DNA of 64,000 bases from Candidatus Hydrogenedentota bacterium. Lineage in GTDB: Bacteria; Hydrogenedentota; Hydrogenedentia; Hydrogenedentales; Hydrogenedentaceae. The notes under the pieces are model-generated. The model did no database searches. It worked only from the letters and a program-made list of their open reading frames with translations, and was not told the origin of the DNA. A program made the position numbers and the translations under genes. This document shows positions 52,789 through 62,259 of the stretch, piece by piece (position 1 is the stretch's first letter; the number at the start of each line of letters is the position of its first letter). The stretch is from contig JAOAHN010000037.1 of assembly GCA_026415215.1 (NCBI GenBank), positions 1 to 64,000 on the forward strand. The letters run 5' to 3'.

Positions 52789-54606
52789 GCAAAAGAAGAG
52801 AAAATATCTAACTGCCCTAATAGTAGTTGTTTCGGTTCTTTCCATAATAAGTTGGGGATTATATGTTAGAAAATCTACTAATTCTATTTCGAAAAGAGTA
52901 GTGTTTCCTGTGACGAGGGGAAATTTAGAGATAACAGTTCTTGAAGGAGGAAGTGTCGAAGCCAAGGATTCATTAGAGATTAAGTCTGAAGTACAAGGAG
53001 AGACTAAAATATTGAGTATAGTTGAAGAGGGTTACTATATCACTCCTGAGGATGTCCAAAACGGAAAGATTTTAGTAGAACTTGATGCCAAAAAATTATT
53101 AGACCAGCAGACTGAGCAGGAACTCAGGTATCAAAATGCAAAGGCATCCTTAGCTGATGCTCAAGAACAATATGAAATCCAAAAAAACCAGAATGAGATA
53201 GATATACGCCAGGCTGAGTTAGAAGTAAAATTCGCGAGGATGGATGTTGAAAAATATCTTGGGATTAAAACGACCGAGGAGATTTTCAGACAGATAGGTA
53301 TAGATGAAGAGACTATAAAAAAATATTCGAGTCTATGGTGGAGTCTAATGAAGTTGAAGACTTCATAAATTCACAGGAAAGTGAACTCACTAACTTGAGT
53401 TCGAGTGTAACTAATGGGGGGAGGGTAAGTGGGACAGAGAATTTGAACGAGAAACAAGACTCTATTGCTCCCGCTAATACAGACACTGCTTCGACTTTGG
53501 TCTCACTTATTACTACAGGCTCTGTAGATTTTAGAAAATATGCAGACCCCTCACTTTTGGGAGATGGAGAAGCTCAACAAACTCTACAGAAATATACTAC
53601 TGATGCTATCCTTGCGGAAGAAGATGTTAAACTTGCCCAAAAAAAACTCGAAGGCACAAAAAGGTTATTTGAAAAAGCCTTTGTGACGCAAACAGATCTT
53701 GAAACTGATGAGTTGACCCTCAAACGCAAACAAGTGGCTTTGGAGCAAGCAAACACTAATAAGTCTCTCTACATTCAGTATGAATTTCCAAAACAGGCAG
53801 AGAAGTTAGTCTCCGCTTATATCCAGGCACTGTGGAAATATCTTAGAATTCAAAAAGTAGCTAGATCTCGTTTAGCCCAGGCGGAAGCTAAACTTAACTC
53901 TGCAAAAGCCCAATTTGCACTCGAAAGTAGGAAAAAGAAGGAACTGGAGGAACAAATTGCTAAGTGTACAATAAGAGCAACTAAACCAGGTTTGGTGGTT
54001 TATGGAGGTGGAGAAGATAGATTTATGCAAGATAGGATTCAAGAAGGGGCTTCCGTGAGAGAAAGACAAGTAATTATAACTATTCCAGACACTTCAGTAA
54101 TGAGAGTTAGAACAAAAGTTCACGAGTCTAATATAAAAAGAATAAAGCCTGGGCAGAAAGCAAGAATTAGAGTAGATGCGTATCCAGAGGAGGAATTGAC
54201 TGGAACTGTAGAAAAAGTGGGGGTACTACCCAATGCCCAAAATAGATGGCTAAATCCAGACTTAAAGGTCTATGATACATTCGTTGTTATAAGCGGAACT
54301 TATCCATGGCTTAAACCCGGAATGACTGCCCAAGTGGAAATCGTTGTTGCTGAATTAGAGAATGTATTGTATGTCCCAATTCAAAGTGTATTCAATATCG
54401 ACGGGGAGCAAGCTTGTTATGTACAGAAAGGAGATACAATAGAGCTCAGATTTGTGAAAACTGGCGAATATAACGAATCTCTAATAGAAATAAAAGAAGG
54501 TTTAAAAGAGGGCGAATCTGTACTTTTGCAATCACCTCACACTTCTACACCTTCTTCTGATGAGAAACATATCAGAGATAGGCAAACGAAAGACTCAGTG
54601 AGCTGA
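52778..54606 (+). CDS. HlyD/MacA-type membrane fusion protein, frame interrupted at an A7 run
   Basis: Two tracked ORFs are halves of one gene. Part one starts at the ATG at 52778 (GGAGG upstream) with one membrane helix (YLTALIVVVSVLSIISWGLYV), then TRGNLEITVLEGGSVEAKDSLEIKSEVQGETKILSIVEEG, and stops at 53368. Part two continues the same protein in the -1 frame from about 53323: coiled coil (AILAEEDVKLAQKKLEGTKRLFEKAFVTQTDLE), lipoyl and beta-barrel region (VRTKVHESNIKRIKPGQKARIRVDAYP) and C-terminus (ENVLYVPIQSVFNIDG). Joined, the protein would be about 609 residues. The junction is ATA AAA AAA TAT; one extra A or a -1 slip at A_AAA_AAA restores it. It bridges the TolC channel and MacB-type permease. 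Confidence 0.85.
53317..53323 (+). other. A_AAA_AAA slippery heptamer at the frame switch of the membrane-fusion gene
   Basis: Seven A residues are positioned so that the upstream frame reads ...A AAA AAA TAT, the X XXY YYZ form used for -1 ribosomal frameshifting, and the correct downstream frame is exactly -1. A GAAGAG purine stretch lies about six bases upstream and could serve as a Shine-Dalgarno-like stimulator as in dnaX. The same run is also a site prone to polymerase slippage, so this may instead be a one-base deletion or an assembly error. Confidence 0.6.
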
Positions 54607-54643
54607 ATTAGGTTATGTAATAGGACTAAAAATTCGAAACACT

Positions 54644-55330
54644 ATGTCTGAAGAAATAATAGAGTTAAAAGGTGTTAAAAAATTATACAAGTTGGGTAAG
54701 TTAGAAGTCCCCGCTTTGAGGGGAATTGACCTAAAAATTAATCGGGGAGAGTTCGTTTGTATTATGGGCCCTTCAGGATGTGGTAAATCAACGCTTCTTA
54801 ATATATTAGGATGTTTGGATAGACCGTCAGAGGGCAGGTGCTTACTAAATGGTGAAGATGTGGCTGAGTTAGATGATGACACTCTTTCCGAAATCAGGTG
54901 TAATTATCTTGGATTCGTTTTTCAGTCATATAATCTTATACCACAACTTTCTGTGGTAGAAAACATAGAAATCCCCCTTTATTACCAAGGTGTTTCTCCT
55001 AAAGATTCAAGGAGAAAAGCTATTCTTTTGGCTGAAAGAGTAGGGTTAGGTGATAGACTCGACCATAAACCTATGGAGTTGTCTGGGGGGCAACAACAAC
55101 GAGTAGGTATTGCACGAGCCCTTGTGAATGACCCTCTTCTCATCCTTGCTGATGAACCCACGGGTAACCTTGATTCCGCCTCAGGTAAAGAAATAATGAG
55201 TGTGTTCAAAGAACTTCATGCCTCAGGAAAAACTATCGTCTTAGTTACTCACGATGAAAATATTGCAAGATATGCGGAAAGAATAGTAAAACTGAAAGAT
55301 GGTTTAATTGAGACTGACGAGAGGATATGA
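54644..55330 (+). CDS. MacB/LolD-type ABC exporter ATPase
   Basis: A 228-residue ATPase of the MacB/LolD/FtsE class that powers mechanotransmission exporters rather than uptake. It has Walker [10 protein letters not shown] (about 42-50), Q-loop [21 protein letters not shown] typical of the class, signature [16 protein letters not shown], Walker [17 protein letters not shown] and switch His in [16 protein letters not shown]. Its end overlaps the permease start by four bases (ATGA). It works with the FtsX-like permease, the membrane-fusion protein and the TolC-like channel encoded in order upstream and downstream. Confidence 0.95.
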   Translation: MSEEIIELKGVKKLYKLGKLEVPALRGIDLKINRGEFVCIMGPSGCGKSTLLNILGCLDRPSEGRCLLNGEDVAELDDDTLSEIRCNYLGFVFQSYNLIPQLSVVENIEIPLYYQGVSPKDSRRKAILLAERVGLGDRLDHKPMELSGGQQQRVGIARALVNDPLLILADEPTGNLDSASGKEIMSVFKELHASGKTIVLVTHDENIARYAERIVKLKDGLIETDERI

Positions 55331-56715
55331 TTTATTTTTCTTTTCACTACATCCTATTTAGAACAGTTGTTATGGGATTTAGAAGCCTATGGCTTCATAG
55401 ACTCCGCTCTTTTTTAACAATGTTAGGTGTAGTTTTTGGAGTCGCTTCTGTGATAGCTATGCTTGCTGTCGGCGAGGGAGCAAGTTATGTAGCACAAGAG
55501 CAAATAAGAAAGCTGGGCAGTAGAAACATAATAATTAGAAGTGTGAAACCTCCTCTGGAACAAAGGGCTTCTGTTGAAAGAAGCAGAGCAATTGAGTATG
55601 GTATAAAGAGAGAGGATGCGGTAAGAATTAGGAACTCTATTCCAAATGTAGAGGTCATAGTTCCTAATAGAATTATAAGAGATATAGTGTGGAATAACAG
55701 GTGGAGAATAGATGCACAGATAGTAGGTACAGTTAGTTGGTTTCATCAGATGCGGAAATTGAGCGTGATTGAAGGAAGATACTTTACAGAAAGAGAAGTA
55801 GACGAGGTAAAAAATGTATGTGTTTTATCGGTATCTTCCTTCCGAGCACTTTTCCCTATGGGTAGTGCCCTTTACCAGAGCATTAGGATAGGGTCCTCTT
55901 ACTACAAAGTAATTGGTATAATAGAAGATGAAGATACAAGTGCCAATATTCAGCCCTCTTCCTCCTCGGGTATTTTGCTTGGTCCCCAGGAAAGAGAACT
56001 ATCTAAAGAAAGAGTTGGGCAATCCGAGGAAAGGATTTCTGCCTTAAAGCCGAAATCAATTTTGGCGCCCCCTGCTTCTTATAAAATATACATTCCAATT
56101 TCTTGTGCTCAGAAAAGGTTTGGAGAGACTCTTATTAGACGGTCTGCTGGAAGTTTTGAAGCCGAAAGAGTTGAATTGCATGAGATTATTACCGTGGTTG
56201 ATTCAGAGGAAAGAGTTGAAGAAGTCGCAAAAATAGTAGAAGATATATTCCAGAAAAATCACAAGCAGAGAGACTATGAGATAGTGGTTCCTCTTGAGCT
56301 CCTTCGTCAGGCACAAAAAACTAAGCAAATATTTAATCTTGTCTTAGGAACAATTGCGGGGATATCTCTTCTTGTCGGGGGCATTGGAATAATGAACATT
56401 ATGTTAGCTACCGTCACAGAAAGAACTCGTGAAATAGGCATAAGAAGAGCCCTCGGTGCGAAAAAGCGTGATATTGTTATTCAGTTTCTTGTTGAGGCAG
56501 TTATAATGTCGGGAACAGGTGGTATTTTTGGAATCATCTTGGGTTTTTTAATTCCGGAGATTATTACTTACTTTTCTTCTATGCCCACTATAATACAATT
56601 TTGGAGCCCCTTGATAGCCTTTGGCATATCTGCAGGGGTGGGGATACTTTTTGGTATTTATCCCGCTTTTCGTGCAGCTAATATGGACCCAATAGAGGCT
56701 CTCCGTCACGAATAA
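55327..56715 (+). CDS. MacB-type ABC exporter permease (FtsX-like)
   Basis: A 462-residue permease with the MacB layout: one N-terminal helix after an amphipathic start (RLRSFLTMLGVVFGVASVIAMLAVGEGA), a large periplasmic MacB_PCD domain (about 60-330), and three C-terminal helices in the FtsX domain. LVGGIGIMNIMLATVTERTREIGIRRALGAKKRDI is the family signature and GIYPAFRAANMDPIEALRHE the conserved tail. It carries no fused ATPase, so it pairs with the separate ATPase gene it overlaps. Together with the TolC and HlyD-type genes it forms a complete tripartite exporter; cargo is unknown. Confidence 0.94.
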   Translation: MIYFSFHYILFRTVVMGFRSLWLHRLRSFLTMLGVVFGVASVIAMLAVGEGASYVAQEQIRKLGSRNIIIRSVKPPLEQRASVERSRAIEYGIKREDAVRIRNSIPNVEVIVPNRIIRDIVWNNRWRIDAQIVGTVSWFHQMRKLSVIEGRYFTEREVDEVKNVCVLSVSSFRALFPMGSALYQSIRIGSSYYKVIGIIEDEDTSANIQPSSSSGILLGPQERELSKERVGQSEERISALKPKSILAPPASYKIYIPISCAQKRFGETLIRRSAGSFEAERVELHEIITVVDSEERVEEVAKIVEDIFQKNHKQRDYEIVVPLELLRQAQKTKQIFNLVLGTIAGISLLVGGIGIMNIMLATVTERTREIGIRRALGAKKRDIVIQFLVEAVIMSGTGGIFGIILGFLIPEIITYFSSMPTIIQFWSPLIAFGISAGVGILFGIYPAFRAANMDPIEALRHE

Positions 56716-56822
56716 TCAGGCTCAAGTTCTGAAGGCAAGTTTATAGTATAATCTCTTTAATTTGTTATGTGTAAAGAAGGTTTTTAGAAGTTTCATAGTA
56801 ATACGGGAAATAATCTGTTGAT

Positions 56823-58046
56823 ATGCATGAATGTATAGAAATAAGAGGAGCAAAGTCTTCTGAGGTAGGTAAGTATATCTCGTTACTCGATAGTTTAGAA
56901 ACTACGGATTCTGAAGTCGCTAAATATAAGCTATTAGTGAAAGCAAGGTATCCATATTTCCCTCCCGAACAGATAAGGGTCGTAATTTCAGGGAATGAGA
57001 TACTTTCGGCATTATTGGTTTTCCCTGAATTTATACAATTAGGAGAAGCTCGCCTCAGAGTTGGTGTTTTAGGTAGGCTGTTTACTTCACCACTGAATAA
57101 TAAAAGAGGCGTGGGAAGTAGACTTATAAGGGATAGTGTGGCCTATTTAGAAAAGCAAAAATTTAACTTGGCTTTGGTTTTTGATGTTCCTCGGTTTTAC
57201 CAGCGATTTGGTTTTGTCCCTGCTTTTTTTGAATCTTATAGAGATTTGAAGTACAGGAAAGAATACCTTGTGAGTTATGTGCCTCCCCCTTTTTACAGGG
57301 TTCGAAGAATAAAGCCTGCTGACATACCTATAGTTCAAAAAATTCACGATCAGTTGGATGAAAATACCTTCGGTTCTGTTTTAAGAGCACATTTTCACTA
57401 CTCATTAAAATGGAATGAGTATAGGAATTCTTGGGTTATTTACGATGCCATAGGAAAGGTCCATGGATACTTTTGTACCGGGTTCGTATGGAAACAGATA
57501 ATGACTATCAAAGAAATTGGCTGTATTGGTAAAGATTCGATGATTCCTGTTGTTAATAATATACTCAATTTGGCAAATAGATTCGGATGTAAAATCATAC
57601 GATTCTTAGCACCACCTGATTATGTGATTTTCAACTGGCTGGAAGAGTTGGGTATAAAGTTATCGGAAACATCTGTTAGCAAATCTCATTTTGGAATGGT
57701 GAAGATCCTGAATTTGGAAGATACTTTTGAATGTTTAACTCCGGAATGGGAAAAAAAATTACATGGGAGTGTTTTGAGAAATAAAGATGTCGAGGTAACT
57801 TTTATTATAGACTCACAGCCATTTAATATTTATTCAAGAAAAGGGAATATTTCCATTTCAAATAGGATGGGTAAAAACAAAGTTTCTCTGGATAAAGAAG
57901 ATTTGGCATTGCTGATTTTGGGCTCAGAAAGTGGTGAAGACTGGGTATCTAATTGGGGATTTGGTATTTCGGATGATGCCAAAAACCTTATTAAAATCAT
58001 GTTTCCTAAAAGATTTCCATATATTTGGTATTTGGATAGGCTGTAG
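56823..58046 (+). CDS. GNAT N-acetyltransferase, Eis-like
   Basis: A 407-residue protein with an N-terminal GNAT fold: IRVVISGNEILSALLVFPEF, the acyl-CoA loop LGRLFTSPLNNKRGVGSRLIRDSVAYLEKQKFNLALVF, and the FYQRFGFVPA motif. A second GNAT-like half (RRIKPADIPIVQKIHDQ... GKVHGYFCTGF) and a C-terminal sterol-carrier-like region (EVTFIIDSQPFNIYSRKGNISIS) follow. This three-part layout is that of the Eis/enhanced intracellular survival family, which acetylates amines. The substrate here is unknown. It stands about 100 bp after the exporter permease and 26 bp before the sensor-kinase gene. Confidence 0.78.
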   Translation: MHECIEIRGAKSSEVGKYISLLDSLETTDSEVAKYKLLVKARYPYFPPEQIRVVISGNEILSALLVFPEFIQLGEARLRVGVLGRLFTSPLNNKRGVGSRLIRDSVAYLEKQKFNLALVFDVPRFYQRFGFVPAFFESYRDLKYRKEYLVSYVPPPFYRVRRIKPADIPIVQKIHDQLDENTFGSVLRAHFHYSLKWNEYRNSWVIYDAIGKVHGYFCTGFVWKQIMTIKEIGCIGKDSMIPVVNNILNLANRFGCKIIRFLAPPDYVIFNWLEELGIKLSETSVSKSHFGMVKILNLEDTFECLTPEWEKKLHGSVLRNKDVEVTFIIDSQPFNIYSRKGNISISNRMGKNKVSLDKEDLALLILGSESGEDWVSNWGFGISDDAKNLIKIMFPKRFPYIWYLDRL

Positions 58047-58072
58047 CATTAACCAGAGCGGGGTAAAAAATC

Positions 58073-59932
58073 ATGAGAAAAATTAATAGTCTAAAGACAA
58101 AACTTATAGGTGGGCTGATATTAGTATTCTTATCTTTATCAATTGCGATTTCCATTTTACAAATGGAAATTGTCAATAGGTTAGTTATAAGGTCATCAAA
58201 TGAAAGAATTAAATTGAATATGAGAAGCGGATGGTTCTATCTGAACCAGAAGATTTCAAAGTTGGAAATGTTGTGCAATTTCATAGAAGAACTCTGTAAA
58301 TATAAGGATTTTTCCGAGCATTCATTCAGATTCCAGGTAGAGAATATTGCTCGTCTCTACATAGAACAGAGAGACTTGGATTGGGTTTGGATAGACAAAG
58401 TGGATTCTTCTATTTCAGGAGAAAATAAAGCGTTCTATCAAGATTTATTTGGTGCTCGACAGTCACTAAGTGGTTATATAAAAATTCCTCGGCAACTTTT
58501 AGATGAATCACATTTTATTTCAATGAGTAATGGAACTCACCCTAAATTAACAGACTCGCCTTTGGCAATGTTTTCCGCAAAAAAAATTTCTTGTAATCAG
58601 GTAGATAATATATATGTCTTTCTTGGTATTTGGCTTGAAGAGGCTAATTACATAGTAGATCAAATACAAGGCCTTGTTTTTGAAGATAGATTTTACAATG
58701 GGAAGAGAGTCGGCACTGTGACAATATTCAATGAGGATTTGAGAGTTGCCACAACTGTTTTGTTGCCCGATGATAGGCGTGCGGTCGGAACTTATGTATC
58801 TATTCCAGTCAAGCAAAAAACATTGAAGAATGGAGAAGTTTGGATAGGTAGAGCTCAGGTTTTGGATGATTGGTATCTTGCTTGTTATGAGCCTATTCTT
58901 GACCATAAAGGTAAAATTATAGGGATGTTATATATGGGTGAACTTGAGAGGGTTTCCAAAGATATTCGTTTCAGGACAATTCTGATTACTATTTCAACTA
59001 TTATAGTAATAATGATTTTTGCTTTCTTAGTTAGACTTAGGCAAACGACTGTTTTGCTCAGAAGAATTCGCACCATTGGAGGTTGTGCTAAAGAGTTCGC
59101 AAGTGGAAACTTTTCTGTAAGGATTCCTGAAGATAAGGAGAATGACGAATTATCTGAACTTTCAAAAATCTTCAATAAGATGATGGAGACCGTCGAAAAA
59201 GATAGAGATAAACTTCTTGAACAACAAAGAATGATTGAAGAAGCCAATAATAATTACCTTGAAATGTTAGGTTTTGTTACTCACGAACTTAGGAATACAT
59301 TGGGATCTGCTCTATTTAATCTACTCTCTGTTAAAGAGGGTACTTACGGTGAAATTTCAGAATCGGTGAATGAAGGCTTATCTATTGTCGAGGATAGCCT
59401 CATTTATTTGAAGGATATTACGAATAATTATCTTCAACTCTCTAAGTTAGAATCCGGCGATTTGTATGTGGAAAAAAGAGATCTATACTTGATTACTGAT
59501 GTTATAGAGCCAGTAATATTGGAATTCCGAAAACTTTTAGATTCTAAGAAAATGGAATTAATTATTGATATACAGGAAGATTTCCATTTCCCTGCTGACC
59601 CTAATTTGATGAGAGTAGTGTATGAGAATCTGATTGGTAATGCTATTAAGTATGGGAAGGAGGAAGGAAGTATAAAATTATCTGCGAGAAAGACAGAGGA
59701 TTTTATTGAGTTGGTAGTTTGGAATGATGGTGAACCGATTGACCAATCTATAATCCCTACTTTGTTTCATAAGTTCAGAAGATACGATGTAAAGCCCATA
59801 GAGGGGAGGAGAGGTTCGGGTTTAGGCTTATTTATCGTTAAAAGAATCGTAGAGATACATGGAGGAGTTGTTACTGTCGAATCGAGTGAACAAAAGGGGA
59901 CAAGCTTCATTATTAAGATACCACGGAGTTAA
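58073..59932 (+). CDS. Membrane sensor histidine kinase with Cache-type sensor (orphan)
   Basis: A 619-residue inner-membrane kinase. Helix 1 (about 9-30) and helix 2 (about 302-322) bracket a periplasmic sensor domain; [18 protein letters not shown] and [30 protein letters not shown] are typical of Cache-type domains that bind small ligands. A HAMP linker ([25 protein letters not shown]) leads to the H-box [13 protein letters not shown] with phospho-acceptor His404. The ATPase follows: N-box [13 protein letters not shown]1 VWNDGEP and G2 [12 protein letters not shown]. No response regulator gene is adjacent, so its partner is encoded elsewhere. The end overlaps the convergent aconitase gene by 20 bases. 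Confidence 0.92.
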   Translation: MRKINSLKTKLIGGLILVFLSLSIAISILQMEIVNRLVIRSSNERIKLNMRSGWFYLNQKISKLEMLCNFIEELCKYKDFSEHSFRFQVENIARLYIEQRDLDWVWIDKVDSSISGENKAFYQDLFGARQSLSGYIKIPRQLLDESHFISMSNGTHPKLTDSPLAMFSAKKISCNQVDNIYVFLGIWLEEANYIVDQIQGLVFEDRFYNGKRVGTVTIFNEDLRVATTVLLPDDRRAVGTYVSIPVKQKTLKNGEVWIGRAQVLDDWYLACYEPILDHKGKIIGMLYMGELERVSKDIRFRTILITISTIIVIMIFAFLVRLRQTTVLLRRIRTIGGCAKEFASGNFSVRIPEDKENDELSELSKIFNKMMETVEKDRDKLLEQQRMIEEANNNYLEMLGFVTHELRNTLGSALFNLLSVKEGTYGEISESVNEGLSIVEDSLIYLKDITNNYLQLSKLESGDLYVEKRDLYLITDVIEPVILEFRKLLDSKKMELIIDIQEDFHFPADPNLMRVVYENLIGNAIKYGKEEGSIKLSARKTEDFIELVVWNDGEPIDQSIIPTLFHKFRRYDVKPIEGRRGSGLGLFIVKRIVEIHGGVVTVESSEQKGTSFIIKIPRS

Positions 59933-62189
59933 ATTGTTTTCTTATTATGTTTAGTGCTCCACCCGCTTTATACCACTCGATTTGAGTTTGGTTGTATGAG
60001 TGTTTTACCTGTATATCCTCAATAGTTCCATCTGAATGGTGTAGTCTTACCATCAATGGTAAACCTGGTGTGAAATTATCTATGCCTATTATGTCTACTA
60101 TGTCGTCTTCTCTAATTTGTTCATAGTCGTTCGGGTTATTGAAAGTGAGAGCTAAAATTCCTTGTTTCTTAAGATTAGCCTCGTGAATACGAGCAAAACT
60201 TTTGACTAATATTGCTTTAACTCCTAAATACCTCGGTTCCATTGCTGCGTGTTCTCGTGACGAACCCTCTCCGTAATTTTCATCCCCTATGACAATAGTA
60301 CCTATTCCTCTTTCTTTATAGAACTTTTGCACTTTAGATATTTCACCGTATTCTCCAGTTATTAGGTTTCTAACTTTATTCACCTCATTAGTAAACGCGT
60401 TCAGCGCTCCCATAAAGCAATTATCAGAGATTTTTTCTAAGTGTCCCCTGTACTTAAGCCACGGACCAGCAGGCGAGATATGATCGGTTGTGCATTTACC
60501 TTTAATTTTCAAAAGTACTCTTAATCCGTATAGATTTCCTTCATTTGGGGGAAATGGCTCTAACAACTGGAGTCGTTCAGAGTCAGGTTTTACAATTATT
60601 TCAATATTATTTGTGGCTTCTAAAGGAGCCACATACCCTAACTCACTACACACAAAACCATTCGTAGGAAACTCTTCGCCAGACGGAGGAGATAATTTTA
60701 CTTCTTTTCCATCCTCACTTGTGAGTGTATCTGTTAATGGATTGAATGTTAGCTTACCGCTTATGACAAACGCGGTAACTATCTCCGGCGATGCTATAAA
60801 AGCATGGGTCTTGGGATTTCCATCGTTTCTTTTTGCGAAATTTCGGTTGAATGAAGTTACTATGGTATTTGGTTCGTCTTGAGGTCCGTATCTATGTCGT
60901 GCCCATTGACCTATACATGGACCACAGGCATTTGCCATTATTTTACCACCTATACTTTCAAATATTTGCAAGATACCGTCTCTTTCAAGTGTTTCTCGAA
61001 TTTGTTCCGAACCCGGAGTAATTATAAATTCTGACTTTACTTTCAATTTTTTCTCTAAGGCTTGTTTTGCGATTGATGCTGAACGGGTTAAATCTTCGTA
61101 AGAAGAGTTTGTACAGGAACCTATAAGCCCGACCTCTACAATTTCAGGCCAGGAATTTTCTCTAACTTTGTATTTTAGTTGAGAAATAGGTGTAGCGAGA
61201 TCGGGAGTGAAGGGACCGTTGACATAAGGTTCTAAATCTGAAAGATTGATTTCAATAACTTTGTCAAAAAATGTTTCAGGGGAAGCTACGACTTCAGGGT
61301 CCGGAGCAAGAGCATCCTTTATTTTTTCACAAAGTTCTCCTATCTTTTCTCTTCCGGTCATCATTAGGTACTTGTGCATTCTTTCATCGTATGGAAAAAT
61401 GGATGAGGTTGCTCCCAATTCTGCACCCATATTACATATAGTTGCTTTACCCGTGCAGGAAATAGAAGTTGTCCCTTCTCCAAAATATTCAATAATATAT
61501 CCCGTGCCTCCTTTTACTGTTAGTAATCCAAGGAGTTTAAGAATTACATCTTTGGGGGAGGCCCAATCAGAAAGTGAACCGATTAGCTTTACCCCAATAA
61601 TCTTTGGAAATTTCAGTTCCCACGGAAGGCCTACCATGACATCCACAGCGTCAGCTCCTCCCACGCCTATTCCTAACATCCCTAATCCTCCAGAATTGGG
61701 AGTATGAGAGTCTGTGCCTATTAGCATCCCCCCCGGGAATGCGTAGTTTTCGAGTATCACTTGGTGAATAATTCCCGATCCTGGTTTCCAGAATCCTATC
61801 CCAAATTTCTGGGAAGCACTTAGCAGGAAGTCATAGACCTCTTTGTTAGCAGAAAGTGCTTTTTCTAAGTCCTCTTGAGCACTTTTTTCTACTAATATTA
61901 GATGGTCACAGTGAACTGTACTCGGTACTGCTACTTGGGGACGGCCAGCTTGGATGAATTGAAGTAGAGCCATTTGGGCTGTTGCATCTTGCATAGCTAC
62001 ACGGTCGGGACGAAATTCGACATATTCTTCTCCGCGTTTTATGTCTCGGACATTTTCATTCTCTGCTAAATGTGAGTAAAGAATTTTCTCTGAAAATGTC
62101 AATGGCCTTTTCAATTTCTCTTTAACTTTTTCTATCTTTACAATAAAATTGCTTAATGCTTTCTGAACATGTTTAAAATCAAACAACAT
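59913..62189 (-). CDS. Aconitate hydratase (mitochondrial-type aconitase)
   Basis: A 758-residue [4Fe-4S] enzyme that converts citrate to isocitrate in the TCA cycle. Cluster Cys ligands are in [12 protein letters not shown] and [11 protein letters not shown]. Other conserved blocks are [78 protein letters not shown] and [44 protein letters not shown]. The length and blocks point to the mitochondrial/ACO2-like class. AGGAG precedes the ATG closely. It is a single gene between the sensor kinase and metX-metW; gltA and icd are not adjacent. Confidence 0.96.
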   Translation of the reverse strand: MLFDFKHVQKALSNFIVKIEKVKEKLKRPLTFSEKILYSHLAENENVRDIKRGEEYVEFRPDRVAMQDATAQMALLQFIQAGRPQVAVPSTVHCDHLILVEKSAQEDLEKALSANKEVYDFLLSASQKFGIGFWKPGSGIIHQVILENYAFPGGMLIGTDSHTPNSGGLGMLGIGVGGADAVDVMVGLPWELKFPKIIGVKLIGSLSDWASPKDVILKLLGLLTVKGGTGYIIEYFGEGTTSISCTGKATICNMGAELGATSSIFPYDERMHKYLMMTGREKIGELCEKIKDALAPDPEVVASPETFFDKVIEINLSDLEPYVNGPFTPDLATPISQLKYKVRENSWPEIVEVGLIGSCTNSSYEDLTRSASIAKQALEKKLKVKSEFIITPGSEQIRETLERDGILQIFESIGGKIMANACGPCIGQWARHRYGPQDEPNTIVTSFNRNFAKRNDGNPKTHAFIASPEIVTAFVISGKLTFNPLTDTLTSEDGKEVKLSPPSGEEFPTNGFVCSELGYVAPLEATNNIEIIVKPDSERLQLLEPFPPNEGNLYGLRVLLKIKGKCTTDHISPAGPWLKYRGHLEKISDNCFMGALNAFTNEVNKVRNLITGEYGEISKVQKFYKERGIGTIVIGDENYGEGSSREHAAMEPRYLGVKAILVKSFARIHEANLKKQGILALTFNNPNDYEQIREDDIVDIIGIDNFTPGLPLMVRLHHSDGTIEDIQVKHSYNQTQIEWYKAGGALNIIRKQFNSVVS

Positions 62190-62259
62190 ATTAATCTCCT
62201 GTAATTCAAAGTATATTGGAAGTTAGGAGATGAGATGGATGAAATTATATCTTAAATAC

